Made by a program: the position numbers and the translations under genes. From Kosakonia quasisacchari (GTDB taxonomy: Bacteria; Pseudomonadota; Gammaproteobacteria; Enterobacterales; Enterobacteriaceae), in the NCBI RefSeq assembly GCF_004331415.1, contig NZ_SJOP01000005.1, forward strand, positions 62,001 to 126,000: a stretch of 64,000 nucleotides of DNA. Reading direction: 5' to 3'. Positions 8,715 through 18,585 of this stretch are shown one piece after another. The notes beneath the pieces are model-generated. The model worked only from the letters and a program-made list of their open reading frames with translations. It did not search any database and was not told the DNA's origin. How positions within the stretch are numbered: the first letter of the stretch is position 1; the number at the start of each line of letters is the position of its first letter.

Positions 8715-11105
8715 ATGGCGGAAACAAAAACTCAACAGTCGCGGCTGCTTGTCACGCTGACGACGCTCTTTGCAGCCTTCTGCGGGCTGTATCTTTTAAT
8801 AGGTGGGGTTTGGCTCGTCAGCATTGGCGGCTCCTGGTACTACCCCATCGCTGGTCTGGTCATGCTCGGCGTGACATGGCTATTGTGGAAGGGCAAGCGC
8901 GCCGCGCTGTGGCTGTACGCCGCCCTACTGCTGGCGACAATGATTTGGGGCGTGTGGGAAGTCGGTTTCGACTTCTGGGCGCTGACACCGCGTAGCGACA
9001 TTCTCGTCTTCTTCGGTATCTGGCTGATTCTTCCGTTTGTCTGGCGGCGGTTGATTGTGCCGTCCAGCGGTGCGGTCGCTGCGTTGGTGGTGGCGCTGTT
9101 AATTAGCGGCGGCATCCTCACCTGGGCGGGTTTCAACGATCCGCAAGAAGTTCACGGCACCCTGAGCGCCGATGCCACACCGGCAGCGCCAATTTCACAG
9201 GTAGCCGATGGTGACTGGCCAGCCTATGGCCGTAACCAGGAAGGCCAGCGTTACTCGCCGCTGAAACAGATCAATGCCGATAACGTGAAAAACCTGAAGG
9301 AAGCTTGGGTGTTCCGCACCGGCGACCTGAAAATGCCAAACGATCCCGGTGAAATCACCAACGAAGTGACGCCAATTAAAGTGGGCGACACGCTGTTCCT
9401 GTGTACCGCACACCAGCGTTTGTTTGCGATTGATGCCGCCAGCGGCAAAGAGAAGTGGCATTTCGATCCGCAGCTGAACACCAATCCTTCGTTCCAGCAT
9501 GTGACCTGCCGCGGTGTTTCGTATCATGAAGCCCGTGCTGATAACGCCAGCCCGGATGTGGTCGCTGACTGCCCGCGCCGCATTATTCTGCCGGTGAACG
9601 ATGGCCGTCTGTTTGCGCTGAATGCGGATAACGGCAAGCTGTGCGAAACCTTTGCCAACAAAGGGATCCTGAACCTGCAGACCAATATGCCGGACACCAC
9701 GCCGGGTCTGTACGAGCCGACATCTCCGCCGATCATCACCGATAAAACCATCGTGATTGCCGGTTCGGTAACGGATAACTTCTCAACCCGTGAAACCTCT
9801 GGCGTTATCCGTGGTTTCGATGTGAACACCGGGAAATTGCTGTGGGCCTTCGATCCGGGCGCGAAAGATCCCAACGCGATCCCGTCGGATGAACACACTT
9901 TCACCTTTAACTCACCGAACTCGTGGGCACCTGCGGCTTATGACGCGAAACTGGATTTAGTCTATCTGCCGATGGGCGTGACCACCCCGGATATCTGGGG
10001 CGGCAACCGTACGCCGGAGCAGGAGCGCTATGCCAGCTCGATCGTCGCGCTGAATGCCACCACCGGTAAACTTGCCTGGAGCTACCAGACCGTACACCAC
10101 GATCTGTGGGATATGGATATGCCGTCCCAGCCGACGCTGGCGGACATTACCGTGAATGGCAAAACCGTACCGGTGATCTACGCGCCGGCGAAAACCGGTA
10201 ACATTTTCGTCCTCGATCGTACCAACGGTAAGCTGGTGGTTCCGGCACCGGAAAAACCGGTTCCGCAAGGCGCGGCAAAAGGCGATTACGTAGCCAAAAC
10301 CCAACCCTTCTCCGACCTGAGTTTCCGTCCGACGAAAAACTTAAGCGGCGCGGATATGTGGGGCGCCACCATGTTCGACCAACTGGTGTGCCGCGTGATG
10401 TTCCACCAGATGCGCTATGAAGGTATCTTCACGCCGCCATCTGAGCAGGGCACGCTGGTATTCCCGGGTAACCTGGGGATGTTCGAATGGGGCGGTATCT
10501 CCGTTGATCCAAACCGTCAGGTGGCGATTGCCAACCCGATGGCGCTGCCATTTGTGTCAAAACTGATCCCACGTGGTCCAGGCAACCCAATGGAGCCGCC
10601 GAAAGATGCGAAAGGCACCGGTTCGGAATCCGGTATTCAACCGCAGTATGGCGTACCGTTTGGCGTGACGCTGAACCCGTTCCTCTCACCGTTCGGTCTG
10701 CCTTGTAAACAACCGGCCTGGGGTTACATTTCCGCACTGGATCTGAAAACCAACCAGGTGGTATGGAAAAAACGTATTGGTACACCGCAAGACAGCATGC
10801 CGTTCCCGATGCCGGTTCCGGTGCCGTTCAATATGGGGATGCCGATGCTCGGCGGCCCAATTTCCACCGCCGGTAATGTGCTGTTTATCGCCGCGACCGC
10901 AGATAACTACCTGCGCGCTTATAACATGAGCAACGGTGAGAAACTGTGGCAAGGCCGTTTGCCGGCCGGTGGCCAGGCAACACCGATGACTTATGAGGTC
11001 AATGGTAAGCAGTACGTGGTCATTTCCGCAGGCGGTCACGGTTCGTTCGGTACGAAGATGGGCGACTACATTGTCGCTTACGCGCTGCCGGATGACGCCA
11101 AGTAA
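8715..11105 (+). CDS. gcd: Membrane-bound PQQ-dependent glucose dehydrogenase
   Basis: Oxidises glucose to gluconolactone in the periplasm with PQQ and passes electrons to ubiquinone. The product is 796 aa. About five transmembrane helices fill residues 1-140, followed by the eight-bladed PQQ propeller with its repeated W-motif blades and a cytochrome-free C-terminus ending in AYALPDD. An in-frame ATG at 8706 would add three residues. The ATG at 8715 gives the family length and was preferred. No pqq synthesis genes are in the window, so cofactor supply cannot be judged here. Regulation is probably through the CRP site at 8640. Confidence 0.96.
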   Translation: MAETKTQQSRLLVTLTTLFAAFCGLYLLIGGVWLVSIGGSWYYPIAGLVMLGVTWLLWKGKRAALWLYAALLLATMIWGVWEVGFDFWALTPRSDILVFFGIWLILPFVWRRLIVPSSGAVAALVVALLISGGILTWAGFNDPQEVHGTLSADATPAAPISQVADGDWPAYGRNQEGQRYSPLKQINADNVKNLKEAWVFRTGDLKMPNDPGEITNEVTPIKVGDTLFLCTAHQRLFAIDAASGKEKWHFDPQLNTNPSFQHVTCRGVSYHEARADNASPDVVADCPRRIILPVNDGRLFALNADNGKLCETFANKGILNLQTNMPDTTPGLYEPTSPPIITDKTIVIAGSVTDNFSTRETSGVIRGFDVNTGKLLWAFDPGAKDPNAIPSDEHTFTFNSPNSWAPAAYDAKLDLVYLPMGVTTPDIWGGNRTPEQERYASSIVALNATTGKLAWSYQTVHHDLWDMDMPSQPTLADITVNGKTVPVIYAPAKTGNIFVLDRTNGKLVVPAPEKPVPQGAAKGDYVAKTQPFSDLSFRPTKNLSGADMWGATMFDQLVCRVMFHQMRYEGIFTPPSEQGTLVFPGNLGMFEWGGISVDPNRQVAIANPMALPFVSKLIPRGPGNPMEPPKDAKGTGSESGIQPQYGVPFGVTLNPFLSPFGLPCKQPAWGYISALDLKTNQVVWKKRIGTPQDSMPFPMPVPVPFNMGMPMLGGPISTAGNVLFIAATADNYLRAYNMSNGEKLWQGRLPAGGQATPMTYEVNGKQYVVISAGGHGSFGTKMGDYIVAYALPDDAK

Positions 11106-11110
11106 TCCCT

Positions 11111-11131
11111 CCTCTCCCTGAGCGGGAGAGG
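11111..11131. repeat. CCTCTCCC/GGGAGAGG hairpin after gcd
   Basis: An 8-bp perfect inverted repeat with a 5-nt loop, 5 bp after the gcd stop. A closely related hairpin follows aroP at 29583-29604. The resemblance suggests a dispersed intergenic palindrome of the REP type rather than a gene-specific signal. Confidence 0.55.
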
Positions 11132-11150
11132 TAAAAGTGACTGGTTATAA

Positions 11151-11187
11151 AAAATCCCCTCTGCCATCTGGCATGAGGGGATTTTCT
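11151..11187 (+). terminator. Bidirectional terminator between gcd and cueO
   Basis: AAAATCCCCTC and GAGGGGATTTT form an 11-bp stem around a 13-nt loop containing TGCC/GGCA. Flanking A and T runs let it serve the convergent gcd and cueO genes. The T-run continues as TTTTCTTTT on the plus strand. Confidence 0.85.
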
Positions 11188-11230
11188 TTTCTGCGACCGT
11201 TAGCCGCCGGATGAAGCAGAACGTTAAGCG

Positions 11231-12871
11231 TTAAACCGTAAACCCTAACATCATCCCGGTATCTTCATGTTCCAGCAGGTGGCAGTGCGCCATATAAGCA
11301 AATTCTTTCGGTGCGTCATGCTGGAAACGCACTAACACTTCACTGCGCGCGCCATACACTTCAACCGTATCTTTCCAGCCTGCGCGATGCGCCGCTGGCG
11401 GTTTACCATTTTCCGACAGAATGCGGAACTGCGTGCCGTGAATATGGAACGGGTGCAACATCATGTCGCCCTCGCCGGAAATCACCCAGCGCTCATACTG
11501 CCCTTTTTGCGCAGCAAATTGCGGGGTCGCCATATCAAAGGCTTTGCCGTTGATGCGGTTGGCGTTATGGAAATCAAAGCCGTTGCCGCCGTGGTTCATC
11601 TGGCCGCTATCCATTTTCATGTTGCCCATCTGGCTATGATCCATCTGACCATGACCCATCTGCATGTTGCCCATCTGGCTATGGTTCATCTGGCCATGAC
11701 CCATTTGCATATTACCCATCTGCCCGTGGCCCATCATCCCGGCCATCGCGCTATCGCCATACTTCTGCTGTAGCGCCTGCATGCCCATCATGTCGAGCAT
11801 CGGATCCATCGACAGCAGCAACGTGCGCTGCGTTAATCCTTCAAGCGCGGGTAAACCCGGCAGTGTCGCCAGCGTATCCGGTAACGTACCGGAAGCGGTC
11901 ACTTGTAATGGTTGGATGCGCAGCACCGGATGCGGCTGGTCAAACGGCGCAACGGTCATCCCCATCTGCTGAACCGGTAAGGTAATCAGATCGAACGGTT
12001 TACCATTGCTGATATCGACCAGCACTTCAAAGCGCTCGCCCATCAGCACCGGTAATTCACTCACTTTCACCGGTTCACCAAGCAAACCGCCATCGCTCGC
12101 TACTACATACAGCGGGCGTTGATCGCTGGTGGCAAACTTCAGTGAACGCGCATTGCAACCGTTCAACAAACGCAAGCGCAGCCAGCCGCGCGGAGCGGAA
12201 TGTTGTGGATAAATGGCACCGTTAGTCAGCAGCGTATCGCCAAACCAGCCAACAGCCGCGCTCATCACATCCAGTTGGTAGTCAATCTGCCCATTGGCGG
12301 TGAATTTTTTGTCCTGCACGATAACTGGAACGTCATCAATGCCCCACTGTTGCGGCAGGTGCAACTTACGGCTGTTTTCATCCTCAATCAGCACCAGCCC
12401 CGCTAACCCCATCGCAACTTGTCGACCGGTTTTGCCATGTTGATGCGGGTGGAACCAGCACGTCGCCGCCTGCTGTGTCGGGGTAAACGTCACCGTTCGG
12501 CTACCGCCGGGTTTAATGATGCCTTGCGGCCCGCCATCGACCTCGCCCGGCACCTCAACGCCGTGCCAGTGCACGGTGGTCTCTTCAGCAAGCGTATTGC
12601 GGATATCAACGGTAACCTCACGCCCCTGGCGGAGCTGAAGCGCCGGGCCTAACAGCGCACCGCTGTAACCCCAGGTAGCGGCGCGTTTATTGCCAAACAG
12701 GGTTTCGCCCGCCTGCACCGTTAACACGATGCGGTTTTGCGCGTCGGCGGTGAGTAATGGCGGGATGGGCAATGCGGGGCGCTCAGCGGCGAACAGCGAA
12801 CGGCTCCACAGCGGCAGCGCGCTCATCACCCCCAGCGCAGCGGAATATTTCAAGAAATCTCGGCGTTGCAT
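11231..12871 (-). CDS. cueO: Multicopper oxidase CueO with expanded Met/His-rich insert
   Basis: Periplasmic cuprous oxidase that detoxifies copper. The N-terminus RRDFLK (3-8) plus a hydrophobic stretch is a Tat signal. All four copper motifs are seen: HWHG, HPHQHG, HPFHIHG and HCHLLEHE. The product is 546 aa, about 30 longer than I remember for E. coli CueO (516). The excess lies in the methionine-rich loop near residues 380-430, which carries a tandem repeat. The ATG at 12871 follows AAGGAA by 6 bp; the ATG two codons earlier is too close to it. Upstream is a CueR-type promoter, so copper induction is expected. Confidence 0.96.
   Translation of the reverse strand: MQRRDFLKYSAALGVMSALPLWSRSLFAAERPALPIPPLLTADAQNRIVLTVQAGETLFGNKRAATWGYSGALLGPALQLRQGREVTVDIRNTLAEETTVHWHGVEVPGEVDGGPQGIIKPGGSRTVTFTPTQQAATCWFHPHQHGKTGRQVAMGLAGLVLIEDENSRKLHLPQQWGIDDVPVIVQDKKFTANGQIDYQLDVMSAAVGWFGDTLLTNGAIYPQHSAPRGWLRLRLLNGCNARSLKFATSDQRPLYVVASDGGLLGEPVKVSELPVLMGERFEVLVDISNGKPFDLITLPVQQMGMTVAPFDQPHPVLRIQPLQVTASGTLPDTLATLPGLPALEGLTQRTLLLSMDPMLDMMGMQALQQKYGDSAMAGMMGHGQMGNMQMGHGQMNHSQMGNMQMGHGQMDHSQMGNMKMDSGQMNHGGNGFDFHNANRINGKAFDMATPQFAAQKGQYERWVISGEGDMMLHPFHIHGTQFRILSENGKPPAAHRAGWKDTVEVYGARSEVLVRFQHDAPKEFAYMAHCHLLEHEDTGMMLGFTV
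11622..11730 (-). repeat. 45-bp tandem repeat inside cueO
   Basis: Two full 45-bp units (11622-11666 and 11667-11711) and part of a third encode GHGQM(N/D)HSQMGNM-type repeats. Copies differ at several bases, so this is not a recent slippage. The repeat stays in frame and enlarges the Met/His-rich copper-binding loop of CueO. Confidence 0.85.
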
Positions 12872-12905
12872 GGGCATTTCCTTATCGATTGCAGGTCATC
12901 TTTTG

Positions 12906-12936
12906 AGCTTAAACCCTCCCCCTGCCGGAAGGTCAA
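12906..12936 (-). promoter_or_regulatory. CueR-type copper-responsive promoter of cueO
   Basis: The -35 TTGACC (12931-12936) and -10 TAAGCT (12906-12911) are separated by 19 bp, the long spacer typical of MerR-family promoters. The spacer region carries an imperfect dyad reading ACCTTCC then GGAGGGT. This matches the arrangement known for CueR-controlled copA and cueO in E. coli. Confidence 0.82.
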
Positions 12937-13015
12937 GAAAAGAGGCAATAATAAATATCGTCGCCATATCCGGACTGTGCTAACGTTTAATTTCCGTTAC
13001 GCCGTGGTAGAAATA

Positions 13016-13363
13016 ATGAAGACGTTTTTCAGAACAATTGTCCTGGGCAGCTTGCTGGCTGTCTCCGCCAACAGTTACGCACTGAGTGAATCCGAAGCTG
13101 AAGACATGGCCGATCTCACGGCAGTGTTCGTATTTTTGAAAAACGACTGCGGTTATAACAACTTACCTAATGGGCAGATCCGCCGCGCACTGGTTTTTTT
13201 CGCCCAGCAAAATCAGTGGGATCTCAGCAACTATGACACATGGGACATGAAATCGCTTGGTGAAGAGAGTTACCGCGATCTCAGCGGTATTGGCATTCCG
13301 ACCGCCAAAAAGTGTAAAGCCCTCGCTCGTGATTCCCTGAGCCTTCTCGCCTACGTCAAATAA
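13016..13363 (+). CDS. yacC: Small exported protein YacC
   Basis: A 115-aa protein of unknown function, conserved in enterobacteria. Residues 1-22 (MKTFFRTIVLGSLLAVSANSYA) form a Sec signal peptide, so it is predicted periplasmic. The mature part has two cysteines, C45 and C100, which could form a disulfide. The open frame extends 50 codons further upstream into the cueO promoter, but the ATG at 13016 gives the signal peptide at the N-terminus and the family length. It precedes speE by 86 bp in the same direction, as in E. coli. Confidence 0.9.
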   Translation: MKTFFRTIVLGSLLAVSANSYALSESEAEDMADLTAVFVFLKNDCGYNNLPNGQIRRALVFFAQQNQWDLSNYDTWDMKSLGEESYRDLSGIGIPTAKKCKALARDSLSLLAYVK

Positions 13364-13449
13364 CGGTGAACTTTTGACCGTGCATCGCTAATCAGAGTTA
13401 GCTATGATGTTGCGCCCGTTTTTCGCGGGTGTTAACAAAGGAGCTACCG

Positions 13450-14310
13450 ATGGCCGATAACAACGTATGGCAAGAGACGCTGCACGACCATTTTGGTCAA
13501 TACTTTGCCGTTGATAAGGTGCTGTATCGCGAAAAGACCGATCATCAGGATCTGATTATTTTCGAGAACGCCGCTTTTGGCCGCGTCATGGCGCTGGATG
13601 GCGTGGTGCAAACCACCGAACGCGACGAGTTTATCTATCACGAAATGATGACCCATGTTCCGCTGCTGGCGCACGGCCACGCGAAACATGTGCTGATCAT
13701 CGGCGGCGGCGATGGCGCCATGCTGCGCGAAGTCACCCGCCATAAAAATATTGAAACCATCACCATGGTAGAAATCGACGCTGGCGTCGTCTCTTTCTGC
13801 CGCCAGTATCTGCCAAAGCACAATGCGGGCGCCTATGACGATCCGCGTTTTACGCTGGTGATCGACGACGGCGTGAACTTTGTTACTCACACTGACCAAA
13901 CGTTTGACGTGATTATCTCGGACTGTACCGATCCTATTGGGCCAGGTGAGAGCCTGTTCACCTCGGCGTTTTATGAAGGTTGCAAACGCTGCCTGAACCC
14001 TGGCGGGATCTTTGTCGCGCAAAATGGCGTCAGCTTCTTACAGCAAGAGGAAGTGGTCGGCAGCCACCGCAAGCTCGGTCACTATTTCAGCGACGTCGGT
14101 TTCTATCAGGCGGCGGTGCCAACCTATTACGGCGGCATTATGACATTCGCCTGGGCAACGGATAACGAGGCGCTGCGCCATCTCTCGACCGAGATTATTG
14201 CCGCCCGTTTCCACAGTGCCAATCTCACCTGCCGCTACTACAACCCGGCGATTCACACGGCGGCTTTTGCCCTGCCGCAATATTTACACGATGCACTGGC
14301 TGCACAGTAA
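13450..14310 (+). CDS. speE: Spermidine synthase
   Basis: Transfers the aminopropyl group from decarboxylated S-adenosylmethionine to putrescine. It is 286 aa. The nucleotide-binding loop GGGDGAM (85-91) and the catalytic D158 in SDCTDP are present. The ATG at 13450 follows AAAGGAG at good distance and gives the family N-terminus; an upstream in-frame ATG at 13429 was rejected. A weak -10-like TATGAT is at 13403. speD begins 20 bp after the stop, so the two form the conserved spermidine operon. Confidence 0.97.
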   Translation: MADNNVWQETLHDHFGQYFAVDKVLYREKTDHQDLIIFENAAFGRVMALDGVVQTTERDEFIYHEMMTHVPLLAHGHAKHVLIIGGGDGAMLREVTRHKNIETITMVEIDAGVVSFCRQYLPKHNAGAYDDPRFTLVIDDGVNFVTHTDQTFDVIISDCTDPIGPGESLFTSAFYEGCKRCLNPGGIFVAQNGVSFLQQEEVVGSHRKLGHYFSDVGFYQAAVPTYYGGIMTFAWATDNEALRHLSTEIIAARFHSANLTCRYYNPAIHTAAFALPQYLHDALAAQ

Positions 14311-14330
14311 CACTAAGGGGGTGATAAAAA

Positions 14331-15125
14331 TTGAAAAAGCTTAAACTACATGGCTTTAACAACCTGACCAAAAGCCTGAGTTTTTGTATCTACGACATTT
14401 GCTATGCCAAAACCGCAGAAGAGCGTGATGGCTATATTGCCTATATCGATGAACTCTACAATGCCAACCGTTTGACGGAGATCCTCACGGAAACCTGTAA
14501 CATTATTGGCGCGAATATTTTGAACATTGCCCGCCAGGATTACGAGCCGCAAGGCGCGAGCGTAACCATTCTGGTGAGCGAAGAGCCTGTCGATCCGCAG
14601 CTTATCGACAAAACCGAGCATCCCGGCCCGCTGCCGGAAGCGGTGGTGGCGCACCTCGATAAAAGCCATATCTGCGTACATACCTACCCGGAAAGCCACC
14701 CGGAAGGCGGTTTGTGTACTTTCCGTGCGGATATTGAAGTCTCAACCTGCGGCGTGATTTCACCGCTGAAAGCGCTGAACTACCTGATCCATCAGCTTGA
14801 ATCCGACATTGTTACCGTCGATTACCGCGTGCGCGGCTTTACCCGCGACGTCAACGGCCTGAAACACTTTATCGATCATGAGATTAATTCGATTCAGAAC
14901 TTTATGTCGGATGATATGAAATCGCTGTATGACATGGTGGACGTCAACGTGTATCAGGAAAATATCTTCCATACCAAGATGTTGCTTAAAGAGTTCGACC
15001 TTAAGCACTACATGTTTCATACCAAACCGGAAGATTTAACGCCGCAAGAACGTAAAGAGATCACCGAAGCGCTGTGGAAAGAGATGCGCGAGATCTACTA
15101 CGGCCGCAACATTCCGGCCGTGTAA
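14331..15125 (+). CDS. speD: S-adenosylmethionine decarboxylase proenzyme
   Basis: Makes decarboxylated SAM, the aminopropyl donor used by SpeE. It is a pyruvoyl enzyme: the 264-aa chain self-cleaves between K111 and S112 ([10 protein letters not shown]), and the new Ser becomes pyruvate. The start is TTG, compensated by a very strong Shine-Dalgarno (AAGGGGGTGAT) ending 4 bp before it. The same rare start is known in E. coli. The downstream spacer to the convergent yacL is 29 bp with no clear terminator. Confidence 0.97.
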   Translation: MKKLKLHGFNNLTKSLSFCIYDICYAKTAEERDGYIAYIDELYNANRLTEILTETCNIIGANILNIARQDYEPQGASVTILVSEEPVDPQLIDKTEHPGPLPEAVVAHLDKSHICVHTYPESHPEGGLCTFRADIEVSTCGVISPLKALNYLIHQLESDIVTVDYRVRGFTRDVNGLKHFIDHEINSIQNFMSDDMKSLYDMVDVNVYQENIFHTKMLLKEFDLKHYMFHTKPEDLTPQERKEITEALWKEMREIYYGRNIPAV

Positions 15126-15154
15126 CGCACCAGGAGCGCAAGGACGCGCCCTGA

Positions 15155-15517
15155 TTAACGCTGCTGGAGGAATTGCCGGTAGGCCGCTACCACCTGAAGA
15201 AAATCCTCAACGCCGCACAGCGACAGGCTCTCTTCATCGTAGTAACTCATTCCCTCTTCCATTTCATCGCCGGAAAATTCCAGCTGGTTCGCGCGAATCA
15301 TGACCTCTTCGCCATCCAGCCACAGCGTGTACTCATGACCCGCACGTTGCCAGGAACGTTCGCTGCCTTTCACCGTTTTCGCCGCCTGCTCCACTTCATC
15401 CAGCAGCGCCAGGTTCTCTTTCACTTCTTCATTGAACCAGTGCCCCACCACTTCGTGGCCCATCGACATGCGCACCTTTACCACGCCGGTGTTATCACGC
15501 AAAAATTCGTAATCCAT
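15155..15517 (-). CDS. yacL: UPF0231 family protein YacL
   Basis: A 120-aa acidic protein of unknown function, conserved across enterobacteria and recognised by MDYEFLRD at the start and the [23 protein letters not shown] acidic segment. No signal peptide or membrane segment is visible, so it is probably cytosolic. It is convergent with speD and lies downstream of acnB on the same strand, separated from it by the acnB terminator. Confidence 0.9.
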   Translation of the reverse strand: MDYEFLRDNTGVVKVRMSMGHEVVGHWFNEEVKENLALLDEVEQAAKTVKGSERSWQRAGHEYTLWLDGEEVMIRANQLEFSGDEMEEGMSYYDEESLSLCGVEDFLQVVAAYRQFLQQR

Positions 15518-15680
15518 AATCGCTTCCTCATGCAGGCCAAATAGCCGCCTATGCAGTAATTATCGCAGCACAATACAAGAAAAAAAGCGCAGCAGCCGGA
15601 AGCGAGGAAAAATATCCGCTCAGGCGTAGAGAAAGTAAGCGCGGGATGCGTTTTAGCGACGGGAATACGAACAGGCGGGC

Positions 15681-15710
15681 AAAAAAAAAGCCACCCCGCA
15701 GGGTGGCTTT
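15681..15710 (-). terminator. Rho-independent terminator of acnB
   Basis: On the minus strand, AAAGCCACCCTGCGGGGTGGC is followed by a run of nine T residues, starting within 10 bp of the acnB stop codon. Confidence 0.92.
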
Positions 15711-15715
15711 CACTG

Positions 15716-18313
15716 TCAGACGGCAGTCTGGAAAATCACGCCGTCCGCTTTTTCGGTGTACTGATTCAACTGGTCAAAATTAAGGTAACGGTAAGTATCG
15801 ACAGCGGTTTTATCCACCTGCGCCATAAAGTGGAGATACTCATCCGGCGTTGGCAGTTTACCGATCAGCGCCGAAACCGCCGCCAGCTCCGCAGAAGCCA
15901 GGTAGACGTTCGCACCCGTACCTAAACGGTTCGGGAAGTTACGGGTAGAGGTGGAAACCACCGTCGCGCCGTCTGCGACACGCGCCTGGTTACCCATGCA
16001 CAACGAGCAACCCGGGATCTCAATACGCGCACCGCTCTTACCAAATACGCTGTAGTAGCCCTCTTCCGTTAACTGCGCCGCGTCCATACGGGTCGGCGGC
16101 GCAACCCACAGGCGGGTCGGCAGCTGACCTTTGTGGGTATCCAGCAGCTTACCTGCGGCACGGAAGTGACCGATGTTGGTCATGCAAGAACCGATGAACA
16201 CTTCATCGATGCTCGCACCCTGCACATCAGAAAGCAGACGCGCGTCGTCCGGATCGTTCGGCGCACAGAGGATCGGCTCTTTGATTTCCGCCAGATCGAT
16301 ATCGATCACCGCTGCGTATTCCGCATCGGCATCCGCTTCCAGCAGTTGCGGATCGGCCAGCCATTTCTCCATGCCCTGGATACGGCGCTCCAGCGTACGG
16401 CGGTCGCCGTAACCTTCGGCAATCATCCATTTCAGCAGCACGATGTTGGAGTTCAGATACTCGATAATCGGCTCTTTGTTCAGCTTAATGGTACAACCAG
16501 CAGCGGAACGCTCAGCAGAAGCATCGGTCAGCTCAAACGCCTGCTCGACTTTCAGATCCGGCAGACCTTCGATCTCGAGAATGCGGCCAGAGAAGATGTT
16601 TTTCTTGCCTTTCTTCTCAACGGTCAGCAGACCCTGTTTGATCGCATACAGCGGAATCGCATGTACCAGATCGCGCAGCGTAATACCCGGCTGCATTTTG
16701 CCTTTAAAGCGCACCAGCACCGATTCCGGCATATCCAGCGGCATCACACCGGTCGCGGCGGCAAACGCCACCAGACCAGAACCCGCCGGGAAGGAGATAC
16801 CGATCGGGAAACGGGTATGCGAATCACCACCGGTACCAACGGTATCCGGCAGCAGCATACGGTTCAGCCAGGAGTGGATAACGCCATCGCCCGGACGCAG
16901 GGAAACACCGCCACGGTTCATAATGAAGTCCGGCAGCGTGTGGTGCGTGGTGACGTCAACCGGCTTCGGATACGCCGCCGTGTGGCAGAAGGACTGCATC
17001 ACCAGATCCGAGGAGAAGCCCAGGCACGCCAGGTCTTTCAGCTCATCACGCGTCATCGGCCCGGTGGTATCCTGAGAACCCACAGAGGTCATCTTCGGTT
17101 CGCAGTAAGCGCCAGGGCGGACACCGTCCACGCCGCAGGCACGGCCAACCATTTTTTGCGCCAGCGAATAACCACGGCTGCTTTCAGCCACATCTTTCGC
17201 CTGACGGAAAACGTCGCTGTGCGGCAAGCCCAGCGCTTCACGCGCTTTGGTGGTCAAGCCACGGCCGATAATCAGCGGAATACGGCCACCGGCGCGCACT
17301 TCGTCAATCAGCACATCGGTTTTCAGTTCGAAGCTCGCCAGCAACTCACCGGTTTCGTGGTTACGCACTTCGCCTTTGAACGGGTAAACGTCAATGACGT
17401 CGCCCATGTTCAGGCTATTAACATCCACTTCGATCGGCAGCGCGCCTGCATCTTCCATGGTGTTAAAGAAAATTGGCGCGATTTTGCCGCCAAGCACCAG
17501 GCCGCCGCCGCGTTTGTTCGGCACAAAAGGAATGTCGTCGCCCATAAACCACAACACCGAGTTGGTGGCGGATTTACGTGATGAACCGGTACCCACCACA
17601 TCACCCACATAGGCCAGCGGGAAACCTTTTTTCGCCAGGGCTTCGATCTGTTTGATCGGGCCAACGGCACCTGGCTGATCCGGCTCAATGCCTTCACGGG
17701 CGTTTTTCAGCATTGCCAGCGCGTGCAGCGGGATATCCGGGCGCGACCAGGCATCGGGTGCCGGAGAAAGGTCATCGGTGTTAGTTTCACCCGTCACTTT
17801 GAAAACGGTAACGGTGATTTTCTCTGCCAGCGCCGGGCGGCTCAGGAACCATTCGGCATCGGCCCATGCCTGCATTACCTGTTTAGCGTACGCGTTGCCT
17901 GCTTTCGCTTTCTCTTCCACGTCGTAGAAGTTATCAAACATCAGCAGCGTGTGAGACAGCGCTTTCGCGGCGATCGGCGCGAGCTTTTCACTTTCCAGCG
18001 CATCAATCAGCGGGTGAATGTTGTAGCCGCCCTGCATGGTGCCCAGCAGTTCGATCGCTTTTTCAGGGGTAACCAGCGGGGAGGTGGCATCGCCTTTGGC
18101 GATAGCGGCAAGGAAACCAGCTTTTACATAGGCAGCTTCATCAACGCCCGGTGGGACACGGTTAGCCAGCAGGTCAATCAGAAATTCTTCTTCGCCAGCA
18201 GGCGGGTTCTTCAGCAGCTCGACAAGCCCTGCCATTTGGGTTGCATCTAATGGTTTTGGCGCAATCCCCTCAGCGGCACGTTCAGCTACGTGCTTACGGT
18301 ATTCTTCTAGCAC
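15716..18313 (-). CDS. acnB: Bifunctional aconitate hydratase B / 2-methylisocitrate dehydratase
   Basis: Main TCA-cycle aconitase; the apo-form can bind mRNA. It is 865 aa, identical in length to E. coli AcnB. The [4Fe-4S] cysteines include the CxxC in GCSLCMGNQ near the C-terminus, and the HEAT-like N-terminal domain is intact. The open frame extends 17 codons further, but the GTG at 18313 follows GAGGAGAACC and gives the family start ([15 protein letters not shown]). In E. coli the neighbour upstream is yacH; here it is an unrelated unknown gene. Confidence 0.97.
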   Translation of the reverse strand: MLEEYRKHVAERAAEGIAPKPLDATQMAGLVELLKNPPAGEEEFLIDLLANRVPPGVDEAAYVKAGFLAAIAKGDATSPLVTPEKAIELLGTMQGGYNIHPLIDALESEKLAPIAAKALSHTLLMFDNFYDVEEKAKAGNAYAKQVMQAWADAEWFLSRPALAEKITVTVFKVTGETNTDDLSPAPDAWSRPDIPLHALAMLKNAREGIEPDQPGAVGPIKQIEALAKKGFPLAYVGDVVGTGSSRKSATNSVLWFMGDDIPFVPNKRGGGLVLGGKIAPIFFNTMEDAGALPIEVDVNSLNMGDVIDVYPFKGEVRNHETGELLASFELKTDVLIDEVRAGGRIPLIIGRGLTTKAREALGLPHSDVFRQAKDVAESSRGYSLAQKMVGRACGVDGVRPGAYCEPKMTSVGSQDTTGPMTRDELKDLACLGFSSDLVMQSFCHTAAYPKPVDVTTHHTLPDFIMNRGGVSLRPGDGVIHSWLNRMLLPDTVGTGGDSHTRFPIGISFPAGSGLVAFAAATGVMPLDMPESVLVRFKGKMQPGITLRDLVHAIPLYAIKQGLLTVEKKGKKNIFSGRILEIEGLPDLKVEQAFELTDASAERSAAGCTIKLNKEPIIEYLNSNIVLLKWMIAEGYGDRRTLERRIQGMEKWLADPQLLEADADAEYAAVIDIDLAEIKEPILCAPNDPDDARLLSDVQGASIDEVFIGSCMTNIGHFRAAGKLLDTHKGQLPTRLWVAPPTRMDAAQLTEEGYYSVFGKSGARIEIPGCSLCMGNQARVADGATVVSTSTRNFPNRLGTGANVYLASAELAAVSALIGKLPTPDEYLHFMAQVDKTAVDTYRYLNFDQLNQYTEKADGVIFQTAV

Positions 18314-18414
18314 GACGGTTCTCCTCGCTCTCATTGTCATAATGCGGCAGGCGTTTCTCTTCACGCTCCTGTGAGACAGCAGTTTGTAGGGTAAATCCGC
18401 GAACCGCGTCGGGC

Positions 18415-18443
18415 AGCATAGCAGGATTTTCAGGGGGTGTTAA
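18415..18443 (-). promoter_or_regulatory. Candidate sigma-70 promoter of acnB
   Basis: TTAACA (18438-18443) and TATGCT (18415-18420) are separated by exactly 17 bp, about 100 bp before the GTG start. The -35 matches consensus at 5 of 6 positions and the -10 at 4 of 6. Confidence 0.55.
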
Positions 18444-18550
18444 TCCGTTTACAAAAAAGCAACATTAAATACTTGCTGAATCGTTAAGGACGGAATAAAG
18501 CAGACGGGAGAAGGTTTTAACGACAGAGAATCCTCGCCCGCAGGAAAGGA

Positions 18551-18572
18551 AAACGGCTCCGCAGAGCCGTTT
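18551..18572 (-). terminator. Rho-independent terminator of the unknown gene at 18586
   Basis: AAACGGCTC, a 4-nt loop and GAGCCGTTT form a perfect 9-bp stem. On the minus strand it is followed by TTTTCCTTT, 14 bp after the stop codon. It separates this gene from acnB. Confidence 0.82.
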
Positions 18573-18585
18573 GGTTACGCGGCTG

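Noticed and set aside
11622..11730. Possible CRISPR-like or minisatellite array
   Set aside because: Units are contiguous, in frame and encode CueO Met/His residues; no spacers are present.
12866..13015. N-terminal extension of yacC reaching into the cueO 5' end
   Set aside because: It overlaps the CueR promoter and would bury the signal peptide; the ATG at 13016 gives the known length.
13374..13408. TTGACC and TATGAT as a speE promoter
   Set aside because: The spacing is 23 bp, too long for a sigma-70 promoter; another -35 at the right distance is poor.
16227..16430. Short frames within acnB on the same strand
   Set aside because: Different phase from the intact aconitase, without ribosome sites.
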